Of a DNA stretch of 41,732 bases, positions 25,662-34,334 are shown in pieces. The notes beneath the pieces were generated by a model, which was not told where the DNA came from, did no database searches, and saw nothing but the letters and a program-made list of their open reading frames with translations. Positions within the stretch are counted from its first letter, which is position 1, and each line of letters starts with the position of its first letter. Made by a program: the position numbers and the translations under genes. The stretch comes from JAQVSH01 sp964451605 (GTDB lineage Bacteria > Bacteroidota > Bacteroidia > Bacteroidales > UBA4181): assembly GCA_964451605.1 (NCBI GenBank), contig CAYVJA010000018.1, positions 1 to 41,732 of the forward strand, read 5' to 3'.

Positions 25662-26906
25662 ATGAATTTTCCCCTGCTGGTTGCCAAAAGATACCTTTTT
25701 GCTGCGAAATCGCACACGGCAATCAATATCATTTCGGTGATTTCATGGCTTGGCGTGGTAATTGGCACAATGGCACTCATTCTGGTACTTTCGGCCATGA
25801 ATGGCATCGACGACCTGATGAGTTCGTTGTATGGAAAATTCGATCCGGATCTTCAGGTAAAATCTTCCACCGCAAACCGGTTTCCCTCCGATTCTCTTCA
25901 ACTGCGGCAGATTGCTTCTATTGAGGGCGTGGCTTCGGTATCGAAGATTCTGGAAGAGACGGTGCTTCTGAGTTATCAGAACAAACAGCACCTGGCGGTG
26001 ATTCGCGGCATACCGGCCAACTACACGGAAACCACCCGCATTACGGAGAGTCTTGTCCGTGGTCATATTGATTTCGGATCGTCAGGTAACCCGGGTGCTA
26101 TTCTGGGAGCAGGGGTACAGTATTTTCTCTCGGTACCTGTCCCGTCTACCGGGCCAATTGAGGTATTCAGCCTGCCAAAAGATACCCGGATCTCTTCGTT
26201 TGCCGATAATACTCTCAGGGGCAAACCACTTTGGCCTACCGCAGTGTTCAGCGTAGATGAGGAGACCAATGCAAAATATCTGCTGGCTCCGCTCTCATTT
26301 GTCCAGTCGTTGCTGCAAGAACCCTCTGCCATAAGCGCAATTGATATTCATCTCTATGATGATGCCGACATCGGGGCAGTCCGAAAATCGATTGACGGGA
26401 TTGTCGGCTCAACCATGAAGGTACGCAACCAAAAAGAGCAAAAGGAGTCGTTTTACAAAATATCGAAAATGGAGAAATGGGCAGCCTTCTTCATTCTGCT
26501 TTTTATTCTGCTGATTGCCTCGTTCAATGTGGTGGCCTCACTCTCTATGCTGATCATCGAGAAGAAAAACGATATCGGCGTTCTGGAGAACATGGGCGCT
26601 TCGGACGACATGATTATCAGAATCTTTCTTTACGAAGGCTGGCTTATTTCGGGTCTGGGGTCGTTGGCCGGTATGCTCCTGGGAGCACTTCTTTGCTGGC
26701 TCCAGATGGAGTATGGCTGGCTGAAAATTGCAGGCTCCGGATCGTTTGTATTCGAGGCCTATCCCGTGAGCCTTCGTGCTTCCGACTTTTTGATGGTCTT
26801 TGCTGCATCGCTTCTGATTGGACTCGTTACAGCCTATATTCCGGCAAAAACCATTGTTCCCAAATACCTTAACCCCGAAGGCTCATGCAAACCAAAGAAC
26901 CCTTAA
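25662..26906 (+). CDS. FtsX/LolE-family ABC transporter permease
   Basis: This is a 414-residue inner-membrane protein with the MacB/FtsX architecture of LolC/LolE. It starts F-P-L-L-V-A-K-R-Y-L-F-A and has a first membrane helix at about 22-45. A periplasmic domain of about 220 residues follows. The permease core starts at K-W-A-A-F-F-I-L-L-F-I-L-L-I-A-S-F-N-V-V, with two more helices after the E-K-K-N-D-I-G-V-L coupling segment that contacts the ATPase. A role in moving lipoproteins to the outer membrane is plausible for this family. The ATP-binding partner is not in the window, so the substrate is unproven. tsaC begins inside its last 22 bases. Confidence 0.88.
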   Translation: MNFPLLVAKRYLFAAKSHTAINIISVISWLGVVIGTMALILVLSAMNGIDDLMSSLYGKFDPDLQVKSSTANRFPSDSLQLRQIASIEGVASVSKILEETVLLSYQNKQHLAVIRGIPANYTETTRITESLVRGHIDFGSSGNPGAILGAGVQYFLSVPVPSTGPIEVFSLPKDTRISSFADNTLRGKPLWPTAVFSVDEETNAKYLLAPLSFVQSLLQEPSAISAIDIHLYDDADIGAVRKSIDGIVGSTMKVRNQKEQKESFYKISKMEKWAAFFILLFILLIASFNVVASLSMLIIEKKNDIGVLENMGASDDMIIRIFLYEGWLISGLGSLAGMLLGALLCWLQMEYGWLKIAGSGSFVFEAYPVSLRASDFLMVFAASLLIGLVTAYIPAKTIVPKYLNPEGSCKPKNP

Positions 26907-27493
26907 CGCCACGCCGCCCCGATGGCCGGATGCTTGCAGAAATAGAGAAAACAGTGGCTGTTCTGCAATCGGGGGGGATTATTCTCTATCCTACCGACAC
27001 CATTTGGGGAATTGGGTGTGATGCCACACGCCAAGATGCCGTAGAGAAGATTTTCCAATTGAAGCAAAACCGCGATAGCAAATCGATGCTGATTCTCCTG
27101 GGACAAGAGGCTTTGTTGCCACGATATGTACAAAGTGTCCCCGATATTGCCTGGCAATTGCTGGAGGTGGCCGATAAGCCCCTTACGCTGATTTATCCGG
27201 GAGGTAAGAATGTGGCACCAAATCTGATAGCCGACGATGGTTCGGTTGGGATACGCATAGTGAAAAACCCCTTTTGCGAGGCACTACTCTCCCGTTTCAG
27301 AAAACCGATTGTTTCCACCTCAGCCAACCTGCACGGGCTTCCGGCTCCCGCCTCCTTTTCCGCTATAGCTCCTGAGATTATTACCGGAGTCGATTATGCA
27401 GTCGACTGGCACAGAGAGGCAAAAGGTTCCGGAACCGCCTCTTCTATTATGAAAATAGAACTAAACGGATCTTTTCGGATTATCCGGCCTTAA
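26885..27493 (+). CDS. tsaC: Threonylcarbamoyl-AMP synthase (Sua5/YciO/YrdC family)
   Basis: This 202-residue YrdC-fold enzyme forms threonylcarbamoyl-AMP from threonine, bicarbonate and ATP for t6A37 tRNA modification. Diagnostic elements are G-G-I-I-L-Y-P-T-D-T-I-W-G-I-G near residues 27-41, the K-x-R segment as K-Q-N-R-D-S-K-S-M, and S-T-S-A-N-L-H-G near 150. It lacks the extra Sua5 C-terminal domain. The start overlaps the upstream permease by 22 bases, and its stop overlaps that of rimM in the sequence TTAA. Confidence 0.9.
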   Translation: MQTKEPLTPRRPDGRMLAEIEKTVAVLQSGGIILYPTDTIWGIGCDATRQDAVEKIFQLKQNRDSKSMLILLGQEALLPRYVQSVPDIAWQLLEVADKPLTLIYPGGKNVAPNLIADDGSVGIRIVKNPFCEALLSRFRKPIVSTSANLHGLPAPASFSAIAPEIITGVDYAVDWHREAKGSGTASSIMKIELNGSFRIIRP

Positions 27494-28041
27494 TCGTCCG
27501 ATTCGGGGCTTTGGTCCGATAGAAAAAGCGCAAGCAGCCCCTCGGGCAGAATGGCGTGAATCGTCTCCTCTAGGGGATCGACCCCTTCAATCAGATCTTC
27601 ATGCACCGGAATGAGTAACTCTTCCCCGTCCCTGTCGACCTGAAAGAGGACATTTTCGCCATAGTAGAGTACGCCGGTTACAATACCCACATAGCCCGCC
27701 CGGGCATCGCCCACCTTGTATCCCTGTAGGTCTTCGAGCGCAGGCCCCTCCTGACTCTCCTCCCCGGAAGAGACAGCCGAAAATACGGCACAGCCTATAA
27801 ACTCCCTTGCACCTTCGTCCGAGTCGGGTTCCTCAAACCGCACAACCAGCGATGAGTCGGAGCGGAACGACCACTCTTCTACAAAAAAAGGGACAGGCAA
27901 TCCTTCTATCTGAAGGAATACCTGTCCCGGCATTTCAAAATCTTCACTAAAAGGCTTGGGCGACACCAGCAAAAACCCGCCGCGATAACCCGAAAGACGG
28001 GTCAGCGTACCCAGCAGGCTGCCTCTCTCCTCAAGCGGCAT
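27490..28041 (-). CDS. rimM: 16S rRNA processing protein RimM
   Basis: This is a 183-residue 30S maturation factor that binds S19. The N-terminal beta-barrel begins G-T-L-T-R-L-S-G-Y-R-G-G-F, the family's first strand with its glycine pattern. The PRC-barrel half includes L-Q-G-Y-K-V-G-D-A-R-A-G-Y-V-G and the conserved L-I-P-V-H-E-D-L-I. It follows rpsP by 5 bases, the universal S16-RimM pairing. The C-terminus is acidic and its stop overlaps that of the convergent tsaC gene. Confidence 0.92.
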   Translation of the reverse strand: MPLEERGSLLGTLTRLSGYRGGFLLVSPKPFSEDFEMPGQVFLQIEGLPVPFFVEEWSFRSDSSLVVRFEEPDSDEGAREFIGCAVFSAVSSGEESQEGPALEDLQGYKVGDARAGYVGIVTGVLYYGENVLFQVDRDGEELLIPVHEDLIEGVDPLEETIHAILPEGLLALFLSDQSPESDD

Positions 28042-28046
28042 GGCAG

Positions 28047-28562
28047 CTACTCGGCTCCCTCGGAGCTCTCTTCGGCAACCTCTTCGGCCGGCTCTGCAGC
28101 GGCAGCTGCCAATTTACGAGCCACCTTTTGGGCAATGGCTTCACGTGCTTTCGATTCAGCCTCAAAACGGGCCTTTTCTGCATCGGCAGCCGATTGTTGA
28201 ATAGCGGCAGTGCTTTTTGCCACACGAGACGATTTGTCGGCCATCCATTTCGAGAAACGAGCCTCTGCTTCGTCAACAGAGAAGGCTCCTTTCCTGGCTC
28301 CTTCGAGCAGATGTTTTTTCAACAACACTCCCTTTTCGGAGAGAATTCTTTTTACAGTTTCGGTAGGTTGAGCGCCCGTTTGAAGCCAAGTCAATGCACG
28401 GTCGAAATCAAAATCGACCAAAGCAGGATTCGTATTCGGATTGTACGAACCAATCCTTTCGATAAACTTGCCATCCCGTGGCGCCCTGCTATCAGCTACC
28501 ACAATGTGGTAAAAAGCATAGCTCTTCTTACCATGTCTTGCTAATCTGATTTTTACAGGCAT
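28047..28562 (-). CDS. rpsP: 30S ribosomal protein S16 with long C-terminal extension
   Basis: The first 80 or so residues are canonical S16 (M-P-V-K-I-R-L-A-R-H-G, then Y-H-I-V-V-A-D-S-R-A-P-R-D-G and I-G-S-Y-N-P-N). The full protein is 171 residues, about twice the usual length. The extra tail is rich in alanine, glutamate and lysine, a feature shared by Bacteroidota S16 proteins. A -7 element lies 53 bases upstream. Confidence 0.96.
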   Translation of the reverse strand: MPVKIRLARHGKKSYAFYHIVVADSRAPRDGKFIERIGSYNPNTNPALVDFDFDRALTWLQTGAQPTETVKRILSEKGVLLKKHLLEGARKGAFSVDEAEARFSKWMADKSSRVAKSTAAIQQSAADAEKARFEAESKAREAIAQKVARKLAAAAAEPAEEVAEESSEGAE

Positions 28563-28615
28563 ACGTAACGCTTTAAAGGTGTAATAAAATAGGAATTGGG
28601 AAAAAAATTGGAGTG

Positions 28616-28623
28616 CAAAGATA
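28616..28623 (-). promoter_or_regulatory. -7 element upstream of rpsP-rimM
   Basis: The minus strand reads TATCTTTG, an exact match to TAnnTTTG, 53 bases before the rpsP ATG and inside the short spacer after lspA. No TTTG is present at the expected -33 distance. Confidence 0.55.
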
Positions 28624-28667
28624 GAAATAAATCGAAGAAAAAGAGCTTCTTCGCAAAAAAATGGCAG

Positions 28668-29309
28668 CTAGGAGAGAAATCCCCGGGTGGCCTGCCCGTC
28701 CGACTCAGTAAGATATTTGCGGTGAAAGAGGAGAATGATAAGCACTCCTATGGTGATGGCTGAATCGGCAATGTTAAAAACCGGCCGGAAAAAGACAAAT
28801 TGATCTCCCCCCCATAAGGGGAACCAATCAGGAAAATGGCCGGTAATCAGGGGGAAATAGAGCATATCTACCACCTTGCCCTGCAGGAGAGGCGCATATC
28901 CTCCTCCTTCGGGAAACATTGAAGCCACTTTAAAGTAACTGTCTCCGAAAATCACGCCGTAAAAGGTACTGTCGATAATATTGCCCACAGCTCCGGCCAG
29001 AATCAGAGAGAGCGACAGCACAAATCCGCGGGGTGCGTTATGACGGATAAGTGACCGTATCCACCAACCAATACCCACAACAGCCACCAAACGGAAAAGC
29101 GAAAGAATCAGTTTCCCCGTCTCTCCGCCCAGCTCCATGCCAAAGGCCATCCCATTGTTTTCGGTAAAATGGATAATAAACCAATCGCCCAGGATACGAA
29201 ACTCCTGGCCAATAATCATGTGTGTCTTTATCCAGATTTTCAGAGCCTGATCCAGAAGTAGAATCAGGATGATAAGCAGGATGGCTTTATTGCCTGTGGA
29301 ACCTTTCAT
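28668..29309 (-). CDS. lspA: Lipoprotein signal peptidase
   Basis: This 213-residue inner-membrane aspartic protease removes signal peptides from prolipoproteins. Conserved blocks are N-N-G-M-A-F-G at 51-57, G-A-V-G-N-I-I-D-S with catalytic D113, and F-N-I-A-D-S-A with catalytic D182. Four hydrophobic helices are apparent. It is longer than the enterobacterial enzyme (about 164) because of an insert between the two aspartates. The ATG at 29309 lies one base after the stop of the DksA-like gene, which indicates coupling. The ileS-dksA-like-lspA order is typical of Bacteroidota. Confidence 0.94.
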   Translation of the reverse strand: MKGSTGNKAILLIILILLLDQALKIWIKTHMIIGQEFRILGDWFIIHFTENNGMAFGMELGGETGKLILSLFRLVAVVGIGWWIRSLIRHNAPRGFVLSLSLILAGAVGNIIDSTFYGVIFGDSYFKVASMFPEGGGYAPLLQGKVVDMLYFPLITGHFPDWFPLWGGDQFVFFRPVFNIADSAITIGVLIILLFHRKYLTESDGQATRGFLS

Positions 29310-29310
29310 A

Positions 29311-29688
29311 TTACTTCTGATCCTGTTTTGCCTCAATGCTTAGAGTAGCGTGGGGAACAGCACGAAGCCTCTCTTTAGGAATCAACTGACCCGTCTCACG
29401 GCAAATCCCATAGGTTTTGTTCTCAATACGGACCAATGCGGCCTGTAAGTGCTGAATAAACTTCAACTGCCGCTGTGCAAGCCTTCCCGCCTCCTCTTTC
29501 GACAAAGCGGCTGCTCCCTCCTCTAATACCTTAAAAGTAGGGGAGGTATCCTCGGTTCCATTGCTGGCGCTGTGCGTGATGGCGCTTTTCAACTGTTCAT
29601 AGTCTGTCTTGGCCTTTTCCAGCTTCTCCATGATTAACTCACGAAATTCGGCCAATTCTGCGTCTGAATATCTATTCTTTTCCGACAT
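29311..29688 (-). CDS. TraR/DksA-family protein with degenerate zinc finger
   Basis: This is a 125-residue relative of DksA, the RNA polymerase secondary-channel factor. It has a charged N-terminal helical part that could form the coiled coil, and then the family C-terminal block Y-G-I-C-R-E-T-G-Q-L-I-P-K-E-R-L-R-A-V-P. Only one cysteine remains where classical DksA has four, so it should not bind zinc in the usual way. It sits between ileS and lspA in the same orientation. I start it at M-S-E-K-N-R-Y-S (29688) rather than an ATG 51 bases upstream. The role as a transcription factor is inferred from the family. Confidence 0.88.
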   Translation of the reverse strand: MSEKNRYSDAELAEFRELIMEKLEKAKTDYEQLKSAITHSASNGTEDTSPTFKVLEEGAAALSKEEAGRLAQRQLKFIQHLQAALVRIENKTYGICRETGQLIPKERLRAVPHATLSIEAKQDQK

Positions 29689-29774
29689 AGCCTGATCTTT
29701 TATTATGGCTAAAGGTAGCCCAATTTTCTTAAAATGCAAACACGATAAAGCCCTAATTAGCGACTAAGGCAACG

Positions 29775-32700
29775 CTATGCTTTTTCGATCGAAACACCCA
29801 CATTGATCTCGTCAATCTCCATGATAAGGTTACCCTTTACAGAGGAAACCCTATCGAGCTTCGAGGCCAGTACCTGCGATGCAATATAATCCCGATGAAA
29901 GTCTAAAGCCTCATCAAGAGCAGGATGCGATGCCACCTCAACAAGAATTTTGTCGGTTACATCCAACCCTAACTCTTTACGCAAATTCTGAATCCGGTTG
30001 ATCAGTTCACGAGCCATCCCCTCCATCTTCAACTCCGGGGTTATGGTGATATCGAGAGCAACCGTCAACCTGCCTTCGTTGGCCACCAGCCAGCCCGGAA
30101 TATCTTCCGAGAGAATCTCCACATCCTCCAGTGTCATCTCAACCGACTGGTTATCGATAGTAAGCGTCCATTCTCCCTCTTTCTCGAAGCGGGCAATCTC
30201 CTTCTGCGAAAAGGCAGCGATGGCCTGCGAAATCCCCTTCATCAACTTACTGTATCGGGGACCCAATGTTTTGAAATTGGGTTTAATCTTTTTCACCAAA
30301 ATGCCGGTAGCATCATCAACATACTCAATCTCACGGACATTCACCTCGGCCAGAATCAAACGCTTAACCGCTTCAACCTCCTCGCGCAACCGATCGTCGG
30401 TAAGAGGTATCATCATTTTCGAAAGCGGCTGGCGCACCCTGATATTCACTTTACGGCGCAGAGCCAATACCATAGAGGAGATCCGCTGAGCCACCTCCAT
30501 CTTACTCTCCAGCTCTTTATCAAGAGCGGCAGGGTTACACTCGGGGAAACGGGCCAGATGAACCGATTCGAAGGGCTCGGCAGATGTAACACTATTCAGG
30601 TCGGAATAGAGTTTGTCGGCATAAAACGGAGCAATGGGAGCCATTAATTTGGAAACCGTCAGCAAGCATTGACAGAGGGTCTGGTAAGCGGCCAGCTTAT
30701 CGTCAGAAAGCCCGCCTCCCCAAAACCTTTTCCGGTTGAGACGTACATACCAGTTGCTCAGGTGCTCATTTACGAAATCGGCAATCAGACGTCCGGCCCT
30801 TGTGGGTTCGTACGATTCGTAGCAAGCGGCCGTTTCGGCAATAAGCGAATTCAGGAGAGAGATAATCCAGCGGTCTATCTCAGGCCTCTCTTCTGCCGGA
30901 ACCTCCGGTTCACTGCCGGAAAAGCTGTCAACGTTAGCATAGAGAGCAAAAAAGGAGTAGGTATTATAAAGCGTGCCAAAGAATTTCCGGGTAACCTCTT
31001 CTACTCCGCCTATATCGAATTTCAGGTTGTCCCACGGAGAAGCATTGGTAATCATGTACCAGCGAAGCGGATCGGAACCGTACTTTTCGATAGTAGAAAA
31101 AGGATCGACAGCATTTCCCAACCGCTTCGACATCTTATTGCCGTTTTTATCGAGCACCAGACCATTAGAGACAACCGTTCTGAAGGCCACCTTCCCAAAC
31201 ACCATGGTTGCCAGGGCATGAAGGGTAAAGAACCAGCCACGGGTTTGATCAACCCCCTCCGCGATAAAATCGGCAGGAAAGAGAGCGCCCGAATCGAATG
31301 CCTCTTTGTTTTCGAAGGGGTAGTGAATCTGGGCATAGGGCATGGCGCCCGAATCGAACCACACATCAATCAGATCGCTCTCCCGATACATCGGTTTCCC
31401 GTTTTTCGAAACCAATACAATGGAGTCGACCATCGGCCTGTGCAGATCAATCTTTGCGTAATTATCGGAAGAGTAGTTGCCGGGCTCAAAACCGACAAAG
31501 GGATTCTCCTTCATAAAGCCTGCAGCCACCGAGGCCTCGATGCCTTCGAAAAGTTCGGCAACCGAACTGATGCATCGCTCCTCCGAGCCATCGGCAGTAC
31601 GCCATACAGGAAGCGGAGTTCCCCAGAAGCGGCTTCTCGAGAGATTCCAGTCCTGCAGATTCTCCAGCCATTTTCCGAAACGACCTGTTCCGGTTGATTG
31701 GGGTTTCCACTGAATGGTGCGGTTCAGTTCCATCATCTCTTCCCGGGCAGCTGTCGACTTGACAAACCACGAGTCGAGCGGATAGTACAACACCGGTTTA
31801 TCGGTACGCCAGCAGTGGGGATAGTTGTGTATCTGTTTCTCAATCTTAAAGACCAGTCCCTGTTGTTTCAGCATTACACTGAGATCCAAATCGAGCGTCT
31901 CGTCCTTTTCGGTGAGAGCCGGATCGTAGGCATTCTTCACAAATCTCCCGGCATACAACTCATAAAGAGACACTTGCACCGACGAAGCGACAAAGGCAGG
32001 ATCAAGATCAGAGAGGAGAAAGAACTTCCCGGTCCGGTCGACCATAGGTTGAGGATTTCCATCGATGTCGGTCATCAATAACGGAGGAACACCCCACTGG
32101 CGGGCCACACGGGCATCGTCGGCACCAAAGGTAGGTGCAATGTGTACGATACCGGTTCCATCTTCGGTGGTGACAAAATCGCCCGAAATGATACGGAATG
32201 CTCCCTCACCCGGGTTGACCCAGGGAATCAGCTGCTCGTACCTCAAACCACACAACTCACACCCTTTCAGGCAATCGAGCAGTTTCCAGGGAACCAGTTT
32301 GTCGCCCTGGCGGTAACTCTCCAATTCAAGTTCTGCCGCTTTAGGATTAAAATGGGCAGGAATCAGATCGTTGGCTAGGACATAGATAACGGGTGCTCCC
32401 GTATAGGGGTTAAACGAACGAACTCTGGCATACAGGATTTCCGGCCCCACACAAAGCGCAGTATTCGAGGGAAGCGTCCAGGGGGTGGTTGTCCAGGCCA
32501 GACAGGCAACATCGCAACCCGACTCATCGAATAATTTATCCGACAAGGCATCTTTCACCACGCGAAACTGTGCCACGCAGGTGGTATCTTTTACATCGCG
32601 GTAACAACCCGGCTGGTTCAGTTCGTGCGAACTGAGTCCTGTGCCTGCTGCCGGGGAATAGGGCTGAATGGTATATCCTTTGTATAGCAACCCTTTGCTA

Positions 32701-33200
32701 TAGAGTTGACCGAGCAACCACCAGAGTGTTTCAATGTAGCGGTTATCGTAGGTGATATAGGGATTCGACATATCGACCCAATAACCCATCTTGCGGGTAA
32801 GATCTTCCCAGAGATCGGTGTACTTCATCACCTCGCGACGGCAAATCGCGTTATACTCCTCCATCGAAATTTTATGCCCGATATCTTCCTTGGTGATACC
32901 CAGCGCCTTCTCAACACCGAGTTCAACCGGAAGCCCGTGGGTGTCCCATCCCGCTTTCCGCTCAACCAGAAAGCCCTGCATGGTCTTAAACCGACAGAAA
33001 ATATCCTTAATGGTTCGGGCCATTACATGGTGAATTCCGGGCATGCCATTGGCCGAAGGGGGACCTTCGTAAAAAACAAACGGACGGCGCTCTTTTCCGG
33101 CAGCCAGAGTTTTGGCAAAAGTGCCCTCTTTTTCCCAGCGCGTCAAAATCTCTTTGTTGACCGCCGACAAATTCAATCCTTTATACTCCGAAAACTTCAT
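29775..33200 (-). CDS. ileS: Isoleucyl-tRNA synthetase, eukaryote-like (type 2) form
   Basis: This is a 1141-residue class I synthetase charging tRNA-Ile, with a CP1 editing domain between about residues 190 and 430. It resembles the longer type 2 enzyme: G-W-D-T-H-G-L-P-V-E early on, no C-terminal zinc-finger cysteines of type 1, and K-M-S-K-R as the second signature. The first signature is unusual: residues 55-58 read G-I-H-H instead of H-x-G-H, with the outer His and the Gly exchanged. It is the first gene of ileS-dksA-like-lspA, with a promoter at 33262-33291 and a leader hairpin at 33223-33240. Confidence 0.96.
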   Translation of the reverse strand: MKFSEYKGLNLSAVNKEILTRWEKEGTFAKTLAAGKERRPFVFYEGPPSANGMPGIHHVMARTIKDIFCRFKTMQGFLVERKAGWDTHGLPVELGVEKALGITKEDIGHKISMEEYNAICRREVMKYTDLWEDLTRKMGYWVDMSNPYITYDNRYIETLWWLLGQLYSKGLLYKGYTIQPYSPAAGTGLSSHELNQPGCYRDVKDTTCVAQFRVVKDALSDKLFDESGCDVACLAWTTTPWTLPSNTALCVGPEILYARVRSFNPYTGAPVIYVLANDLIPAHFNPKAAELELESYRQGDKLVPWKLLDCLKGCELCGLRYEQLIPWVNPGEGAFRIISGDFVTTEDGTGIVHIAPTFGADDARVARQWGVPPLLMTDIDGNPQPMVDRTGKFFLLSDLDPAFVASSVQVSLYELYAGRFVKNAYDPALTEKDETLDLDLSVMLKQQGLVFKIEKQIHNYPHCWRTDKPVLYYPLDSWFVKSTAAREEMMELNRTIQWKPQSTGTGRFGKWLENLQDWNLSRSRFWGTPLPVWRTADGSEERCISSVAELFEGIEASVAAGFMKENPFVGFEPGNYSSDNYAKIDLHRPMVDSIVLVSKNGKPMYRESDLIDVWFDSGAMPYAQIHYPFENKEAFDSGALFPADFIAEGVDQTRGWFFTLHALATMVFGKVAFRTVVSNGLVLDKNGNKMSKRLGNAVDPFSTIEKYGSDPLRWYMITNASPWDNLKFDIGGVEEVTRKFFGTLYNTYSFFALYANVDSFSGSEPEVPAEERPEIDRWIISLLNSLIAETAACYESYEPTRAGRLIADFVNEHLSNWYVRLNRKRFWGGGLSDDKLAAYQTLCQCLLTVSKLMAPIAPFYADKLYSDLNSVTSAEPFESVHLARFPECNPAALDKELESKMEVAQRISSMVLALRRKVNIRVRQPLSKMMIPLTDDRLREEVEAVKRLILAEVNVREIEYVDDATGILVKKIKPNFKTLGPRYSKLMKGISQAIAAFSQKEIARFEKEGEWTLTIDNQSVEMTLEDVEILSEDIPGWLVANEGRLTVALDITITPELKMEGMARELINRIQNLRKELGLDVTDKILVEVASHPALDEALDFHRDYIASQVLASKLDRVSSVKGNLIMEIDEINVGVSIEKA

Positions 33201-33222
33201 TACACAACAGGGTTATATGCTG

Positions 33223-33240
33223 ATACCTGGCGTCAGGTAT
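33223..33240 (-). promoter_or_regulatory. Hairpin in the ileS leader
   Basis: ATACCTG (33223-33229) and CAGGTAT (33234-33240) form a perfect 7-bp stem with a four-base loop. It lies within the predicted ileS 5' leader, about 23 bases before the ATG. No T-box or peptide leader is recognisable. A role in translation control is speculative. Confidence 0.4.
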
Positions 33241-33261
33241 TTACCAACTTTCCAGAACCCG

Positions 33262-33291
33262 CAAAGATAGAGAAGTAGCGTAAATAATCAA
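33262..33291 (-). promoter_or_regulatory. Promoter for ileS
   Basis: The minus strand carries TATCTTTG at 33262-33269 and TTG at 33289-33291, 19 bases apart. The match is full at -7 and three of four bases at -33. It gives a leader of about 55 bases. Confidence 0.6.
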
Positions 33292-33375
33292 CGAGAAGAG
33301 CCGCTCAAAAGGCGAATTAACCATTATTATGATAAGTTTCAATCCTGAACAGAGCCAATTCCTGCAATTTATGCT

Positions 33376-33383
33376 TACTTTTG
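33376..33383 (+). promoter_or_regulatory. -7 element upstream of ftsX
   Basis: TACTTTTG lies 25 bases before the ftsX ATG at 33409. No TTTG is seen 19-21 bases upstream. It probably drives the long plus-strand group from ftsX onward. Confidence 0.5.
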
Positions 33384-33408
33384 TGACCTTTGCAGGTGAT
33401 CATTTCAG

Positions 33409-34293
33409 ATGAAATCTAAAGAAATTGCACTAATACAGCGCAAGATCCGGCTCTCCCGTGCCACTTCGGTACTAAGTATGTCGTTGGTACTCTTTATGTT
33501 GGGAATGGTTGGCTATCTACTCCTCAATGCCCGTCGCATCTCGCAATATGTGCAGGAAAATGTGGGTATTACCCTCATGCTGCAAGAGGAGCTGACCGGA
33601 AAAGAGGTAGAGCAGTTACAGGCCAGGATTGAGAAACTTCCCTATGTCCGCGCCACCGAATTTATCTCGAAAGAAGAGGCTGCACTCGAATTGCAGGAAG
33701 AGCTGGGCAGGGAGTTTGTCGATTTGGGATTTCTGGGCTACAATCCGCTTTCGGCAGCCATCGACATACGGATGAAAGCCGGCTATGCCCATCCCGACAG
33801 CCTCGGTAAGCTGGTTTCGCAATTCACCGAATGGAAAGGGGTCGAAGAGGCTGTTTATCAGAAGGCTTTTATCGAAGTGATTAACGAAAATATTCGCAAA
33901 GTGAGTCTGGTCTTTATTCTATTTTGTGCACTTCTCCTACTGATTGCCTTCTCTGTGATCAGCAATACCATTCGCCTCTCAGTCTATGCCCGGCGATTTA
34001 CCATTAAAACCATGCAGTGGGTAGGTGCGACTCATGCCTTTATCCGAAAACCGTTTTTGCAAAACAGTATCGGTTTGGGTGTTTTGGGTGCCCTGCTGGC
34101 TAATGTATGGCTAATGCTTCTCATTTACACAATCAGTTCGCAAATGGGAGGGTTTGTTACCCTGCGCGACTATACCTCTATGGGCATCCTTTTTGGTTTT
34201 ATCCTCTTTATGGGTATTTCCCTCACCTGGATCTCCACCTACTACTCTGTAAACAAGTATCTGAACACCTCGGCCGATCTGCTGTATTACTGA
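33409..34293 (+). CDS. ftsX: Cell division protein FtsX
   Basis: This is a 294-residue permease-like subunit of the FtsEX complex, which couples ATP hydrolysis to septal peptidoglycan hydrolase activation. One N-terminal helix (about residues 22-42) is followed by a periplasmic domain of about 110 residues. Three C-terminal helices then start at S-L-V-F-I-L-F-C-A-L-L-L-L-I-A-F, with the conserved N-T-I-R-L-S-V-Y-A-R-R-F-T-I-K-T-M coupling segment. FtsE is not in the window. It heads the string ftsX-DUF3098-uppP-truB-queA. Confidence 0.93.
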   Translation: MKSKEIALIQRKIRLSRATSVLSMSLVLFMLGMVGYLLLNARRISQYVQENVGITLMLQEELTGKEVEQLQARIEKLPYVRATEFISKEEAALELQEELGREFVDLGFLGYNPLSAAIDIRMKAGYAHPDSLGKLVSQFTEWKGVEEAVYQKAFIEVINENIRKVSLVFILFCALLLLIAFSVISNTIRLSVYARRFTIKTMQWVGATHAFIRKPFLQNSIGLGVLGALLANVWLMLLIYTISSQMGGFVTLRDYTSMGILFGFILFMGISLTWISTYYSVNKYLNTSADLLYY

Positions 34294-34334
34294 TTGTATC
34301 CCATTTGCTTTACCCTTTTATACCCTATATCTGT

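Noticed and set aside
30669..31697. Plus-strand open frame of 342 codons opposite ileS
   Set aside because: It lies wholly within ileS, whose frame has clear family motifs, and it has no motif or promoter of its own.
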